From: Ptychodera flava
Lineage: Eukaryota > Hemichordata > Enteropneusta > Ptychoderidae
NCBI RefSeq assembly: GCF_041260155.1
Contig: NC_091932.1
Span: forward strand, 27,644,838-27,708,837
Direction of reading: 5' to 3'
DNA: 64,000 nucleotides
In this document: one piece after another, positions 46,385 through 58,408 of the stretch
How positions within the stretch are numbered: position 1 is the first letter of the stretch
How the letters are laid out: each line of letters begins with the position of its first letter
Translations under genes and position numbers: made by a program
The notes under the pieces: model-generated
The model's input: only the letters and a program-made list of their open reading frames with translations
Told to the model about the DNA's origin: nothing
Databases searched by the model: none

Positions 46385-46583
46385 TCTTAAGCCATTTTTG
46401 GCGGTTTTTTTTATGTATTTTTGTCATGTTTCTTGCTGTCTTAATGTTTTGTTTTTCTCTGTTCTGTTTTTTATATTCTTTAATGTATATATTGTATATT
46501 TCTTGCATCTCGACACTGTGTGAGAAGAGCCTTCGGCTAAACAGTCTATCGAGTTTAAATAAAGTCTAATAATAATAATAATA
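46385..46583 (+). other. LINE 2 3' UTR and (TAA)n tail
   Basis: T-rich 3' UTR with a hairpin (GAGAAGAGCCTTCGGCTAAAC) at about 46525, then TTTAAATAAAGTC and (TAA)6, a simple-repeat tail as found at the 3' ends of several LINE clades. Confidence 0.75.
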
Positions 46584-46635
46584 ATGAAGTACAATAGAGG
46601 TTTTGCAAAATCAACAACAAAAAAGCATTTATATG

Positions 46636-46637
<2 letters not shown>

Positions 46638-46710
<73 letters not shown>

Positions 46711-46717
46711 TTATATG

Positions 46718-46758
<41 letters not shown>

Positions 46759-46759
46759 G

Positions 46760-46841
<82 letters not shown>
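46638..46841. repeat. (TA)n microsatellite
   Basis: About 200 bp of TA dinucleotides with TGTATG interruptions near 46694, 46716 and 46758. All ORFs across it are repeat translations. Confidence 0.98.
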
Positions 46842-46844
<3 letters not shown>

Positions 46845-46849
46845 GTGAG

Positions 46850-47950
46850 TGAGTGTTTGTGTGTGAGGATATTTATAAGTAAATTGGCATTATTTCTGTT
46901 CAACTGGTCGCGGGAATACATCTACGTTGCTATTTCTTTTTCGTCCACGATTTTATGTTCCAATATAGTGTTTGCTGGTGTAGAATGAGGAATTAGCCAA
47001 TTAGATTTTCTCATTTACTCCTTGAAACGCACATTCTACACAATTAAGCTGTGATGTCATGGTAGCATCTCGATTTTCATTTAAATTTACAGGCGTATGC
47101 GATATTCTAAAACACACATTCAGAAAGGGATTTCTTATTATTAAAAAATCGTTTGATTATGTAATATTGCCCATTATTTATAAAAACTGTAGCCCTCAAT
47201 CCGCAAATTACCCACTTTGGTAGAAACATCGAAATCAACTACTAGTGCCTTTATCCGACGACGATAGTTTTTCGAAATGTATTCACTTTCAAGGAATAAA
47301 TAGGTGATGATTTTGTGATGTATAATGAACAATTTTATGGTGAAGAGAATTCGGAGACCAAGTTGTAAGGTTCAGCTTCAAAGTTTAATGCTGAAGTGCG
47401 ACACCTGGATGAGTGTAACTAACAAAAGTTAGAGAAACACAAAGACCCCTATAAAAATGTTCACGGGATTGAGTCTGGGCGTCGCTTGCACGGCGAGAAA
47501 GACTCAAACTAATTTCGTATTTGTACCCTTTAATATTTCCATTTTTGTTGATAGTCTTTGAGGCATTTTGATGAAGGCTTGCGAACCTGCCTTACGGGAG
47601 ACAGCACGATGTGATATTTCTATCTTTTCTCCATTTGGAATCAATCATAACTGTAACTCGTTTGCGCGCTTGAGTTTGAATGGCCTTACACATTTTCACT
47701 TTAGAATTAGAATGAGAGTCGTCCATAAGTGATCTCTTTGAATCCAACATGAGAGATGACTCTCGTAACACACTTCTAACACAACACGTGCAGTTACTCT
47801 GAACAGTTAAACAGACAATAAATTGATGTACAGGGCGTTGGTTTCATGAACGCTCAATGCCTCCTTGAAGTCCAATATGATTTATACCACTGGGAGAAGA
47901 TATAGAAACATGACAAAATCGTATAGTGAGCATTGGTTGATTATTTTCAG
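46850..47950. other. Unassigned region
   Basis: AT-rich, no repeat boundary or recognisable gene. Confidence 0.5.
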
Positions 47951-48037
47951 TTTTACTGGTTCGTGACAGTTTCGGATGAAGAGGAGTCACTTTTGGAAGG
48001 ACTGGCACCTCTTCGCCCGAAGAGACTTGTAGGGTGA
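47951..48037 (+). other. Weak candidate terminal exon
   Basis: It follows a good acceptor-like TTGATTATTTTCAG and stays open for 28 codons (FYWFVTVSDEEESLLEGLAP, then LRPKRLVG) to TGA. The composition is protein-like. No partner exon or polyadenylation signal was found, so this could be chance. Confidence 0.15.
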
Positions 48038-48142
48038 AGAGGTTCCGGTACGAGGTTGTTACAGCAGGTGATGATTGTGGTGCAAATAGGTATGAGACAA
48101 GGATATTGTGTTGCCACTTGGTTTTGGTACAGGAGCGTTAGA

Positions 48143-48235
48143 GTTTAGGGTTTTGGCCGAGTGGTTCTGTCTGTTGCTTGTCCGCTAGGTGAATGGATGC
48201 TGTATGTTGAGAGTTCGAACCCTGATAGAAGACAC
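48143..48235 (+). mobile_element. tRNA-like (SINE head) sequence
   Basis: A-box TGGCCGAGTGG at 48154-48164 and B-box AGTTCGAACCC at 48212-48222, spaced as in a long-variable-arm tRNA (Leu/Ser type). The acceptor arms do not pair, so it is not a functional tRNA but probably a pol III-derived SINE head. It abuts the CTCGAG array. Confidence 0.5.
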
Positions 48236-48239
48236 AGTA

Positions 48240-48865
48240 CCGAATTTTGTTTGGCGTAATCTAAGAATTTTATCTCGAGATCTCGAGATACCCAAGTTCG
48301 TTAGGCGTAATCTAAATTTTTTTATCTCGAGATCTCGAGATACCCAAGTTCATTTGGTGTAATCTAGAAAAACTATCTCGAGATCTCGAGATACCTAAAT
48401 TCGTTTGACGTAATCTAAAAATTTTTATCTCGAGATCTCAAGATACTCAAGTTCGTTTGGCGTAATCAAATTTTTTTATCTCGAGATCTCGAGATAATAA
48501 AGTTCGTTTGGCGTTATCTAATTATTTTTATCTCGAGATCACGAGATACCTAAGTTCGTTTGGCGTAATCTAAATTGTTTTATCTCGAGATACTCAAGTT
48601 CGTTTAGCGTAATCTAAAATTTTAATCTCAAGATCTCCAGATACCTAAGTTCGTTTGGCGTGATCTAAAATTTTTATCTCGAGATCTCGAGATACTCAAG
48701 TTCGTTTGGCGTAATCTAATTTTTTATCTTGAGATCTCGAGATAATTGTTTTAGAATACGCCAAACGAACTTTGGTATCTCGAGATCTCGAGATAATTTT
48801 TTTAGATTACGCCAAACGAACTTGAGTATCTCGAGATCTCAAGATAAGAAAATTTACAATACGCC
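48240..48865. repeat. CTCGAGATCTCGAG array, about 12 units, partly inverted
   Basis: The unit is about 50 bp: TATCTCGAGATCTCGAGATA, then 'c(c/t)caagttcgtttggcgtaa', then an AT stretch. About nine or ten units run forward to 48735; two or three follow in reverse orientation (..acgccaaacgaac..). Each unit core is itself a perfect palindrome and the whole array is a larger hairpin. Confidence 0.95.
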
Positions 48866-51162
48866 AAACAAACTACCTTTCTGCAGCAAAACCAAGGCCC
48901 ACCACATCACCTCGTCCATCAGCAATTCGCATCGAAACTATCTCATTCCAAAGCAACCTTGTACCAGACTTCTCTTCCCGTATGACATTTTTTAAAAATC
49001 AACTCAATTTTTATGCCTCTATAATAGCATCTATTGATCGGAGAAAGACAGTGGTTAGAATAATATTAATTTTCAAAAGAACTTACGAGAGAAAGTACCA
49101 GAGGGATTATCCCTCGCGTATGCCAACTTTCTGTACATTTGATACATGTTTTTTGACCTAGGTTTGAAAGGACAACAAAACCCGAGAGTGCTTACAGATA
49201 TCTTCCTGGAAACTGCTTGTCTTTGGCTATGGAATGATGATGCAAAGAGGGAAACCAAGAGTGATGACCATTGATGTTTACAATTACTGTTTTTGTATTC
49301 AATCTATGTAAATTTCAAGACGGATTTCCCAAACGCATCATTTTTTGATGTATGTTCCATTCAACTTAACAATCGTGTGGTAACTATAACTCTGATGTGT
49401 TGAAAAAGAGTAAAGTCAAACCAGAAATAAACATCGAACTCGATAGTTTAAATACAACGGCATTCGTGACTGTACCAGTTTCTTCTTTTGAGTTTTGTAA
49501 ACATTGTTATTGAAACTTGAAAACATTACTAATTGACAGTAGGATATGATTGACAATTGATATCACATACGTCGTAAATTAATGGCCGTATAATATAAAC
49601 ATACCGATTTCATTGTGTATTGGTATCGTTTGCATATTCTACTCGACATGGTATTTCATAGAACAACTGTATTTGAAGTGCTGACCACTCGCCGTATTCA
49701 TGGTCAAGATCTATGATGACATACATGTTCCAATACAGTACTTACGACAAAATACTATACATTAAGATATCGTCGCTCAAACCAGACTTTCAATCATATG
49801 TTTACAGCATGAACACTAAAATGACTTCACGTTGAGTGACGTTGTCGATAACTTATTTTCGAACCCAAACGCATGAAATATAATTATAATTTTATCATGA
49901 GATAGTCTGTGTCCTACTTTATGAAGATGTTATCTATTTCCGTGCGGTTCGACCTACAAAATTTCTCCAGATAGCTACCGATGGAAATGTCCTTAATGCC
50001 GACAAATTTTGCCCCTCCTTCCGCCCTATCCCTATGAGAGATAGGGCATTTACCATTTGTGAAGCTAAGTTTTCTGCCTATGCTTCGGAATTCTACTCCA
50101 GAACTAATGCAATGTTTAACAATTTTTAGCAATTCAAGAGGCATACTAATAACACATCTTTTCAAAAAATACTACAATCTGTAAGGTTTTTTAAGTAGTT
50201 TTAGTAAAGATTTTTAGTTGTTTAAAGTTGTTTGATTTTTAATTAGACACTGAGATTTTATATATTGTCATATAACACTTGATTTTTAATTGCTGCATTT
50301 ATACAGCGCTTTTTGAATATCTTTATGATGGAAAAGGCGCTTTAAAATTAATAAATGTTCAATGCTCATCGTAAAATTTCAATTTTGGAGCTATGTTGAC
50401 GTGATACTTCTGGATATCATGCATACGATACTTTGTTTGTAAACAAGGAAGAGGCACAAGCGAGGTTCCGACGACCACCCCCTGTAACTACAATAATTTT
50501 TTACCCAAACTTCACTTGGTCATAGTATGCATGGTTTATACGGTCGCACTGTCGTGAAGTTATTTGTACTTGAAACCAAGGAAACAGTAATAACTGGATA
50601 CCGCACCGTATAGTCTATCTCAATTCAACAAAGCAAAACAAATAAAACTAACAAAAACCGCGCTTGGATTTAGACAAATTTTCTGTGGGTAACGCGTTCA
50701 GAGGTAGAGTTTTCTTGAATTGATCTAATCAAAATTACAGGTTTCCTGTTCTAAATATTTAACTATAAACGTATGTACAAACGTTACTCTATGCAAGGCC
50801 AGAACCTACAACATCGAATATTAAATGTAAAACAAAAAGACTGTTAAAATCAATGGCTGTAACAAAAGGCGACAAGTTTCCAATGCAGAGCAAAAGCTAC
50901 GAAACGATTTTCGGCTCTTCGAACTTCTCAATAAAATGTAATTGAGATATATCTCTCTTTGGGACTGAAAATTAACAAATTACGTCCTCTTTGCATTAAC
51001 GCCGGCTCTAAAATGAACTTGACAATCACTCTTCACAGGGTATGCATAGATTGTGCACGGGCAGACTTTTTGGAAATACTATGTGACGCGTGGGTCGTTT
51101 CATAGAATGGATAGAAGATAATTAAACTTTTTCGTTTTCCAAAGCGAAATGAAGACTTATTC
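48866..51162. other. Unassigned region
   Basis: 2.3 kb with no gene, RNA or repeat structure I can support. ORFs are all under 90 codons and lack motifs. Confidence 0.5.
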
Positions 51163-51165
51163 TTA

Positions 51166-52178
51166 GGGAGCGTTCAGTTTTTACGGCATGGGGGGCGGCA
51201 AAATCTTGTCGCCGGTGTTCAAAAAATATAGACCCCCCTGGATTTTTTGTCAAAAAAAGATGACCCCCCCCCTTTGTCAGACGAAAAAAATTGATGACCC
51301 CCCCCCCCCCCCGAAAATAACCAAAACCCATATGTCAAATTTACCCGCATGGTTTGGATTTGAACTCCGGTACACGGCGCACTTTATTCGTGTAGCAGAG
51401 ATGCCAGTGCACAAACTTCTCAGCCACATCCATTGAAACGTCTGTTAATTAGGACGACTGTAAGGCAATTTTTAACTTCATTTCCATAGACAACTCATGT
51501 CCATGGACATTGTAAAAAGTAAACTTTATTGGAGTGGTTCGCCAAAGGCAGCCCTCCGGTTAAGAGGGTCATGGGCCATTACGTAAGTCAACTTTATTCT
51601 AGTGGGCCACCAAAGGTGGCCCGCCGGTAAAGAGGGTCGATCATGGCTATTGCATAAAGTAGACTTTACTGGACAGGGCCGCTGAAGGCGCGCGGCCATT
51701 ACCATTATTCAGTGCATGATCCCAGGGGTCCCTCTAAAATGTTTCTAACACAAGCCGCGGCTTCAATTGGGAATTTTCCAGTAAGATTGCCGTGGGTTAT
51801 TACATAAAGTCCATTTATTGTAGTGGGCCGCAACAGCGGCCCGCCATAAAGAGGTCGGATCATGGCCGTTGCATGAAGTAAACCCAATTGGAGTGGGCTG
51901 CCAAAGGCGTCTGCCCGTTAAGATGGTCATGGGTAATACATAAAGTCAATTTATTGTAGTGGGCCGCCTTCGGCGGCCCGCTGGTAAAGAGGGTCGATCA
52001 TGGCCAAGGCATAAAGTGAACTTTATTGTTGGAAATATGTTTTTGAAAATGTTGTGACCCCCCCCCCCTTTCCTACCAGTAAAAAAGCGATGACCCCCCC
52101 TTTGCGGATTCCAAAATTACAATAACCCCCCCCCCCTGGATTTTGCCCCCCCCCCGGCCGTAAAAACTGAACGGTCCC
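51166..52178. mobile_element. PIF/Harbinger-like TIR element 3
   Basis: Flanked by TTA (51163-51165, 52179-52181). TIRs: GGGAGCGTTCAGTTTTTACG against GGGACCGTTCAGTTTTTACG, about 22 bp with one mismatch. Inside both ends there are copies of an A-run followed by GATGACCCCCCC (51252, 51284, 52045, 52081), all in the same direction. The interior is a tandem array and has no ORF of note. Confidence 0.85.
51514..52030. repeat. Tandem array, about 70-bp unit, with GC stem-loops
   Basis: The anchor 'cataaagt(a/c)aactttatt' is followed by 'gtgggccgccaaaggcggcc' and 'gtaaagagggtcgatcatgg'. About seven units; one is disrupted at 51700-51790. Each has a GGGCCGCC-loop-GGCGGCCC type hairpin. Confidence 0.85.
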
Positions 52179-52269
52179 TTAAGTTCTCCAAGTGATTAGT
52201 TAACAGAACAGTACGATGTTTTGTATTATGATCTGCACTGCAGAATTTCACAGGTCTAATTATACTGCA

Positions 52270-52850
52270 TCTGAATCCAAGGCTATCTTAAGCGTCTGCT
52301 GCTCTCTAGAAACCCACGGTTAATTTTTTATTTTTGCACAAAACGAAGTTGAAGGCTGGTAGGGACATACTCGTAAAAAAATAAAACAAAATATCTCAAG
52401 ATCTCGAGGTAAAAAAAATTAGATTACGCCAAACGAACTTGAGTATCTCGAGATCTCGAGATAAAAATTTTTAGATTACGCCAAACGAACTTGAGTATCT
52501 CGAGATGTCGAGATAAAAAATTTTAGATTACGCAAAATTAAATTGAGTATCTCGAGATATCGAGATAATTTTTTTATTTTTGCTCTACGAGTATGTCCCC
52601 TATGGGCTTTCATAGTCTGAGGCTCGGGTTGTAAATGAGAGTTTACGATTGGCACCCTGTGTTCAAATTAAGATACAATGTAACATTATCATGCACTGGT
52701 CCATGTACAATTATCTTTTTTATTTAACTTCCCCAGACAAACTGTCTGCATGGGACATCAATGTTGTCGACTTTGTCAGCTTGCTATAGCTGGAACTAAT
52801 TAGTGTGAGCATTATTGTAGTGGCTTCGCTATCTATTACTGAAAATGGTT
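52270..52850 (-). repeat. CTCGAGATCTCGAG-bearing dispersed repeat, copy 3
   Basis: Reverse-orientation relative of 40424-40870. Order: 'gcatctgaatccaa', 'caaaacgaagtt', edge TAGGGACATACTCGTA at 52360, four palindromic units (52390-52570), opposite edge TACGAGTATGTCCCCTA at 52590, then 52780-52850 matching the 40424-40500 block. About 180 bp at 52613-52780 is not shared. Confidence 0.75.
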
Positions 52851-53101
52851 GTATATTTCACAACACCATGAACATGTATAACAATTTAAGTATTATAATT
52901 TTCAAATAAATACTCTTGCAGTAAATAAATGTTTCTCTGTCTTGTTTTGTAGTACTTAATAGAGCTGCATATAGTCCTGTTGAGTAACTATGAGTGATAT
53001 GCTGCTGACATGTGTCTTTGATATTAACCTAAGAACAAATGCTTTCATTGCACTGTGCAAAAATATAATGATGATAAAAAAATAAGAACAAACCTCAAAC
53101 T

Positions 53102-53761
53102 GTAGCTGTGATATCGCAGCGGTACTTGTGGCGTATATCGAACGCGCTCGGGTCATTGGGGTCATCGCCACAGTCCCGCTGCGAGCCAAACCATGGGCTT
53201 CGTTGGCAGTTTACGACGAGACCGACCGGTTTCGTAGATTTAGCTTGCAAAATAATGAACTATATTAGCCTTTGAATAAATAAACTTGTATCATCTTTAT
53301 CATTGACTATCTGAGACTCATTCTGTACGCCTGCTAACTTCCTTGAAGATAAAGAACACGTATTTTCGACCATTCTTGTGAGCCGTCGACGATTTCTACG
53401 ATGTTTGCTCGATCGCACGCGTACAACGCACTGAATACGTTGGAGGTCAAAAGTTCAAATTCAAGCAGGAACCATCGACGACTCACCGAAAAACGGTCGA
53501 AAATACATGTTGTTACAGTCGGGTTCGTTAGCAGGAGTGGAAGATGAGTCGTAGATAGTCAGTGATACAGTAGGTATAATTTTATTTATTGCAAGCTTTA
53601 TCTATTTTATTATTTTTCGAGCTAAATCTACGAAACCGGTCGGTCTCGTCGTAAACTGCCAACGAAGCCCATGGTTTGGCTCGCAGCGGGACTGTGGCGA
53701 TGACCCCAATGACCCTAGCGCGTTCGATATACGCCACAAGTACCGCTGCGATATCACAGCT
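53102..53761. mobile_element. 660-bp fold-back DNA element with 11-bp target duplication
   Basis: AACCTCAAACT flanks both sides (53091-53101 and 53762-53772). The outer arms of about 145 bp are nearly identical inverted copies (AGCTGTGATATCGCAGCGGT to CGGTTTCGTAGATTTAGCT). The inner sequence also folds back, with more divergence ('gactatct', 'cgtattttcgacc', 'ccgtcgacg'). The long TIR and 9-11 bp duplication suggest a Mutator-like MITE. No coding. Confidence 0.88.
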
Positions 53762-53772
53762 AACCTCAAACT

Positions 53773-54364
53773 AGGTTTTTGGAGGAAATAGTTTTCCCAA
53801 AAACAAGAGCAAAATCAAAAACAACCTGAAAATCAGCCTATAAGCCTGACTATACAAACGTTATAATGCACATGAAGCAAATTTTATTTAGGCAAATTTT
53901 ATCCTCCTGGTGTCGTACGTCTGACAAAAATTCCTCTTCAATTGGTTTCCTTCCATTAGTCCGGATCCTCCCAACCTCTTTATGGCGAGACTCCTTTGGC
54001 GTCGTTGGTGTGTAGCAAAAGACTGAGGGGAAGGGAAATGATATATAGTTTTAGAAACCTACGTCAGTTACGGAAGCCATAGCCCCCGAGGGTCATTGCG
54101 GAAGCTTAGGTTTTTGACGATGATGGCAATTAAGAAACACCTTGGACGTAACTCTGCAGTCGTCAATGGGAGCATCAACGTACGTTCACCGTGGCGATGG
54201 CGGAAGAAGTTTCTACCTCCATGCATCATCATATTTATAAGCCATACACAGCCCCATGGCAATATATTCGAAATGATCAACAACGACAGGCAGGGAGGGA
54301 AAAACGTCCACAGTACAATGGCGAAGTTTAACACCAAAGAAATACAACTGCCGTGCATGCAAGT
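53773..54364. other. Unassigned spacer
   Basis: A 108-codon plus-strand frame starts here (54096-54422), but it has no motif and continues into a repeat, so it is not called. Confidence 0.5.
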
Positions 54365-54460
54365 CCGGGCAGCGGGCTCTGCGTCGCAGGGTACCGGCGT
54401 TATGTGGCCTCAACGTCGGTAACACACAGCCCTGCCACGCAGGCCTTGCATCGTGCTCCC
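54365..54460. repeat. Relative of the 27-kb fold-back element
   Basis: CGGTAACACACAGCCCTGCC at 54418 is the same word as in the right arm at 27093. A weaker inverted partner (GCGTCGCAGGG...TACCGGCG) lies at 54381-54402. Confidence 0.6.
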
Positions 54461-57400
54461 AGGAAAGTTAAAAATGAAGCGCTGGCTCAACAAATTTATC
54501 ATGGAATCACTGTAAAGAGGTATTACCGTTGATTGCTGATCTATTGTAACTGTGGACCTGATTCGGCAAGTTTACCGTATACAGCAGAAGCTTCTGAAGG
54601 AGTACGCACATGTTGTAGACAGTCAGGCAGAAAACTTGGCGCGATCCACGAGATCGGAGCTAGCTCTGACCTCTGACATTTAGGTACGATCAAATTCCTG
54701 CTCTACGCACGCACAGCAAAGGGTCAACGGGTCAAAACGATACTGCGAGTGCGCATAATACATCTCTAAATTGGGAGAGAACACGAACTCAGATAGCAGA
54801 TGACTGTTTACAGAGCCTGGAAAAGTGTAAACTTTACACAGTACAATTAACTGAGGCGACGAGCCTGATGTTCGACCCCTTTCAATACGTATCACTTCTA
54901 ATGTTATAGCACAGTCCCGATAGGGCCTAGACTCCCACATTCTGCGTCAGTCCTGTAGATGAACAGATATACAGCTGTAGTATTTTAGGCGTTATCACAT
55001 AGTGCAGTTTATCTACTAATTATGAAAGGCTTAAGTCTCATTCATATAAAATCCTGGGTGGGTCGGCTCCATGTCCAGGCATAGTATTACTGTACAGAAC
55101 ACAGCTGTTGACTCGGCGTGGGTCGGCTGCTGGCACACACAACTCTGCCATATGCTCTCATGGAAATATTTCTAGGTCCACAACAAATTGACAGCACATA
55201 TACATACTTAAAAACCATCCAGGTTTGTGTTTTTGCAGTCCAAACCTCACATCTACTCCTCATAGCGAACTGTCTGAGATCTTATCGAAATTGGTACCCA
55301 GTGTGTTGACTATTGCTCTTAGGGGATTGCTCTCACATGTTAGCCACATCTGATGTCATGCCAGGTGATCAATACGTCACAAAATGAACTCTAAAATTTC
55401 CAGACAGGGTGGATTTTCCACCACTTGACAGTGAAATACACTGTTTAAGAAATAATTACCACGAGAACGTTATGGATTTGTCAAAATCATGAATATTGTT
55501 TTATTCAATTTGATTAAGATCAGACAAACAAAAAATAGGTGAGATATACACTTTGCACCGGCGGCAGTTAATTGGTCTTTTAGGCTAAGAAGTACCGGTA
55601 CATGACAGCTCAAATGCAGCCCATGACTTTTGACCTGCAAACATATAGCAGCCCACTTACTTACATACAACAGCTCACAGCATATCACTCGCAGACATAT
55701 CACAGCTCAAAGTAGACATTGCTCATTCACCATACTACATGTAATAGGTCACATTTTATTTGTACACACAAAAATAAATTTATTTCCAGCTCATGTCACG
55801 CTTACTTCAATGGCTACAACAATTCAACACTACTGGAGATCCTCATCACCTTGTTGTTGCAGTCTGTTAGATAAATTACACATCTCATACAAGTTACAAT
55901 ACCTGCGAACTAGCTCACACGTAAGTGAAACAAGATAACACATGTTGTAGGATGAAGAAAACACTTATTTACAAGTAAAGGTCCTTGGAAAAATTGCATC
56001 GAATACAACAAAGGAAAACCCTTTATGAAGCTAGTACAATGTTATATCAAAAGTAGTACAAACTAGTCCAAGTTACTGCCATGAACTGACCTTGGAGAAA
56101 TTATGAGATGTTTATCTGAGCATTGTAAAGTAATTAAATCAATCAATCAATAAATCAATGTTCAAAATAAATCAATGTTCTTCTTTATTCAAATAATTCC
56201 AGCTCTCTGCAAGTTCAATAATGAACTTATTAAAGTCTACATCTTTGAGTTTTGTAAGTTCTGTTTACTCACTGTAACAGCACAATACTAGGAATTTGAT
56301 TGCTTGCTTTTTCATCCTTGAACGTTAGGCATTACTCACAGTACCAGTCACAAATAAACTCTGAAATGATAGAAGATTAGGAAACGTGAGTTACTGAAAT
56401 GTGAAAATGTTAAAGTCAATTGTAGTAGTAAAGTGATGTATACAAGCGCTGAAGTTGAACAATCATACACATTGGCAGGGATTAAAATCAAGCAAGAATT
56501 TACATTATTGATGTTATAAATGACTTGGCCCTGGGACTTTACCGTTGGGCAGACTACATGTAATTCAATCCCCCTGGATTGAACCGTTAGTCACATGACA
56601 CCGCACTGGCAATCAAAATCATGGATTGTACTGAAGGCCGTTGAATCAACTATACGTTCTCAATATAACGAATGTGATCTTCAAAAGTAGTCTTTACTAA
56701 CAATTAACACAAATGAATAAGACTTTGGCGGATATAGCAAAGTTCTAAAATGATAACTTACCAAATAGTGATCAGTATGGAATGATGTTGTCTGTTTGCA
56801 GGCAAGTGCACTGCACATACAATTGTCCATGGTTTAACGTAATTTTCTCCTGGTGGTTGAGAACTAATGGTACGTTGAATACCCGTATGTCGGTAAGTAT
56901 ACTCGTTCAGTTTGCTACCATTTATCAATGTCTTGATACTGTTTTCAGCAAAATATTCATCTAAAGTTTAGCATGGAAGCAAGACAGAGTAACCCAGAAG
57001 CCGTAGACATTTGAACTGTTGTATCTCACTGGCGTGCGCTCATTCAGACCTGTATGACCTGGGTAGTTTAGGGAATCTGACCAATTGTGGACAAATTATT
57101 ACATGATAAATGACCCCGGGGTGCCATCATCAAGTGTGACATTGGCCGATACTGACTGCATACGCAGTGACCTTCTCGGGCACGCACGATGTTTGTACAC
57201 TCAAAGGCTGGACCATCGGGCCAAGTACCTGTCATGAATAGGGGTTTTTTGTTCAGAACAACAAATTAAAAAGGTAAAACAGCTAGCATACTTTTGTATA
57301 AACACTGACATGGAATTTACACGGATTCACAATTTACTCACGATCAATTTTCTGAGCCGAAATCGCAAAACAGATCTAGATGTACAATTCCATTTCTCGA

Positions 57401-57881
57401 TGGAGTGACTTCATTCAATAAATGCATACCCATTCTTCAATTTTAGACACGAGCTCATCAGCCACCTCTGCCTGCTCGCTGCCAGCCAGCTGCATAGAGC
57501 TGTTTGGAGCTGCCAATATGCTGTGATACGTGTGGTGTCAACAAAGTTTTACCTAAGATGTTTTAAGCTGCATGATGGCTGTTGCGCCATCTGCCAAGAG
57601 CTGCATTTTGTCTTTCAGAGATACTTGAGTCTGCTGCAGACATATGACAGCTCAAAATATCTGTGCAGATCCACATTTGAGCTATATTGATCTGCGACAG
57701 ATCTGAAACTGACCTGCGACAGCTAAGTGCAGATCGGCAAGTTTGGTACGGGCAGTGAACAATAGTGAAAATAAGTTCCAAGTGAAAATATTCCACAGTA
57801 TTCTCTTTGCAACACAAAATCTGCCAATGAATGGAATGAATAGAAACGCCAAACAAAACTTTATGTAAAGCGGCATGGTGT
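54461..57881. other. Unassigned region upstream of the Gypsy element
   Basis: 3.4 kb with no recognised gene or element boundary. It contains scattered ACAGCTCA words near 55600-55720 and 57650, and a short (AATC)n run near 56140. Confidence 0.5.
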
Positions 57882-58022
57882 TGTAATATATGCTAATATA
57901 TTCATGTAGTGACGTATAATTGTAGTGCGCATGTGCAGAATAAAGTTTACTCTCCTTATGCTTGAGACTAGTGAACAGCGGCCTCCGTGTCACTCTATAC
58001 AATACGTAGCACATATATTACA
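57882..58022 (+). repeat. 5' LTR of the Gypsy element
   Basis: 141 bp; includes GTGCAGAATAAAG and ends ATATATTACA. Confidence 0.95.
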
Positions 58023-58023
58023 A

Positions 58024-58041
58024 GTGGCGACGAGGATAAAA
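58024..58041 (+). promoter_or_regulatory. Primer-binding site of the Gypsy element
   Basis: GTGGCGACGAGGATAAAA lies two bases inside the LTR, in the position and with the TGGCGAC start used for tRNA-primed minus-strand synthesis. The tRNA species was not assigned. Confidence 0.6.
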
Positions 58042-58408
58042 CGTCAGTGACTTTAGTGTGCAAAGTGCATTAATATTGTTCGCGCAACGTGTAAGTTGTT
58101 TCGAACAAAAACGAGGTCGGACACCGGAGAAAAAGCAGCAGATTTAATTTGGACTATCAAGCTGTTAGCGAGGAAGAGTGCCACTCCGCCGAGCGAAACT
58201 CGGGGTAGAGGATCAGAACAGTGAAAGCAATCCACTCTAGTAGCGAGAAGTAACTTCAAAGTAACTCAAAGAACTTTGAACAGTTGTTCTACGCAGTGCA
58301 GTTGGGGAAAATCTCAGCGAATCTGAAGATTGTGTCACCCGAAGTTCGAGTTTTCAAGTAAATTCCTTTGTCTTAACCATTACGTTAATCTAAAGTAAAC
58401 AAGCGATA

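Noticed and set aside
48143..48235. Functional tRNA-Leu/Ser gene
   Set aside because: A and B boxes are present, but the acceptor stem does not pair and no convincing anticodon loop is seen.
48240..48865. CRISPR array
   Set aside because: Units are about 50 bp with nearly identical spacers, include inverted copies and sit in animal DNA with retrotransposons; there are no cas genes.
54068..54425. ORFs of about 96-108 codons on both strands
   Set aside because: Mutually overlapping, without domains, and running into the repeat at 54365-54460.
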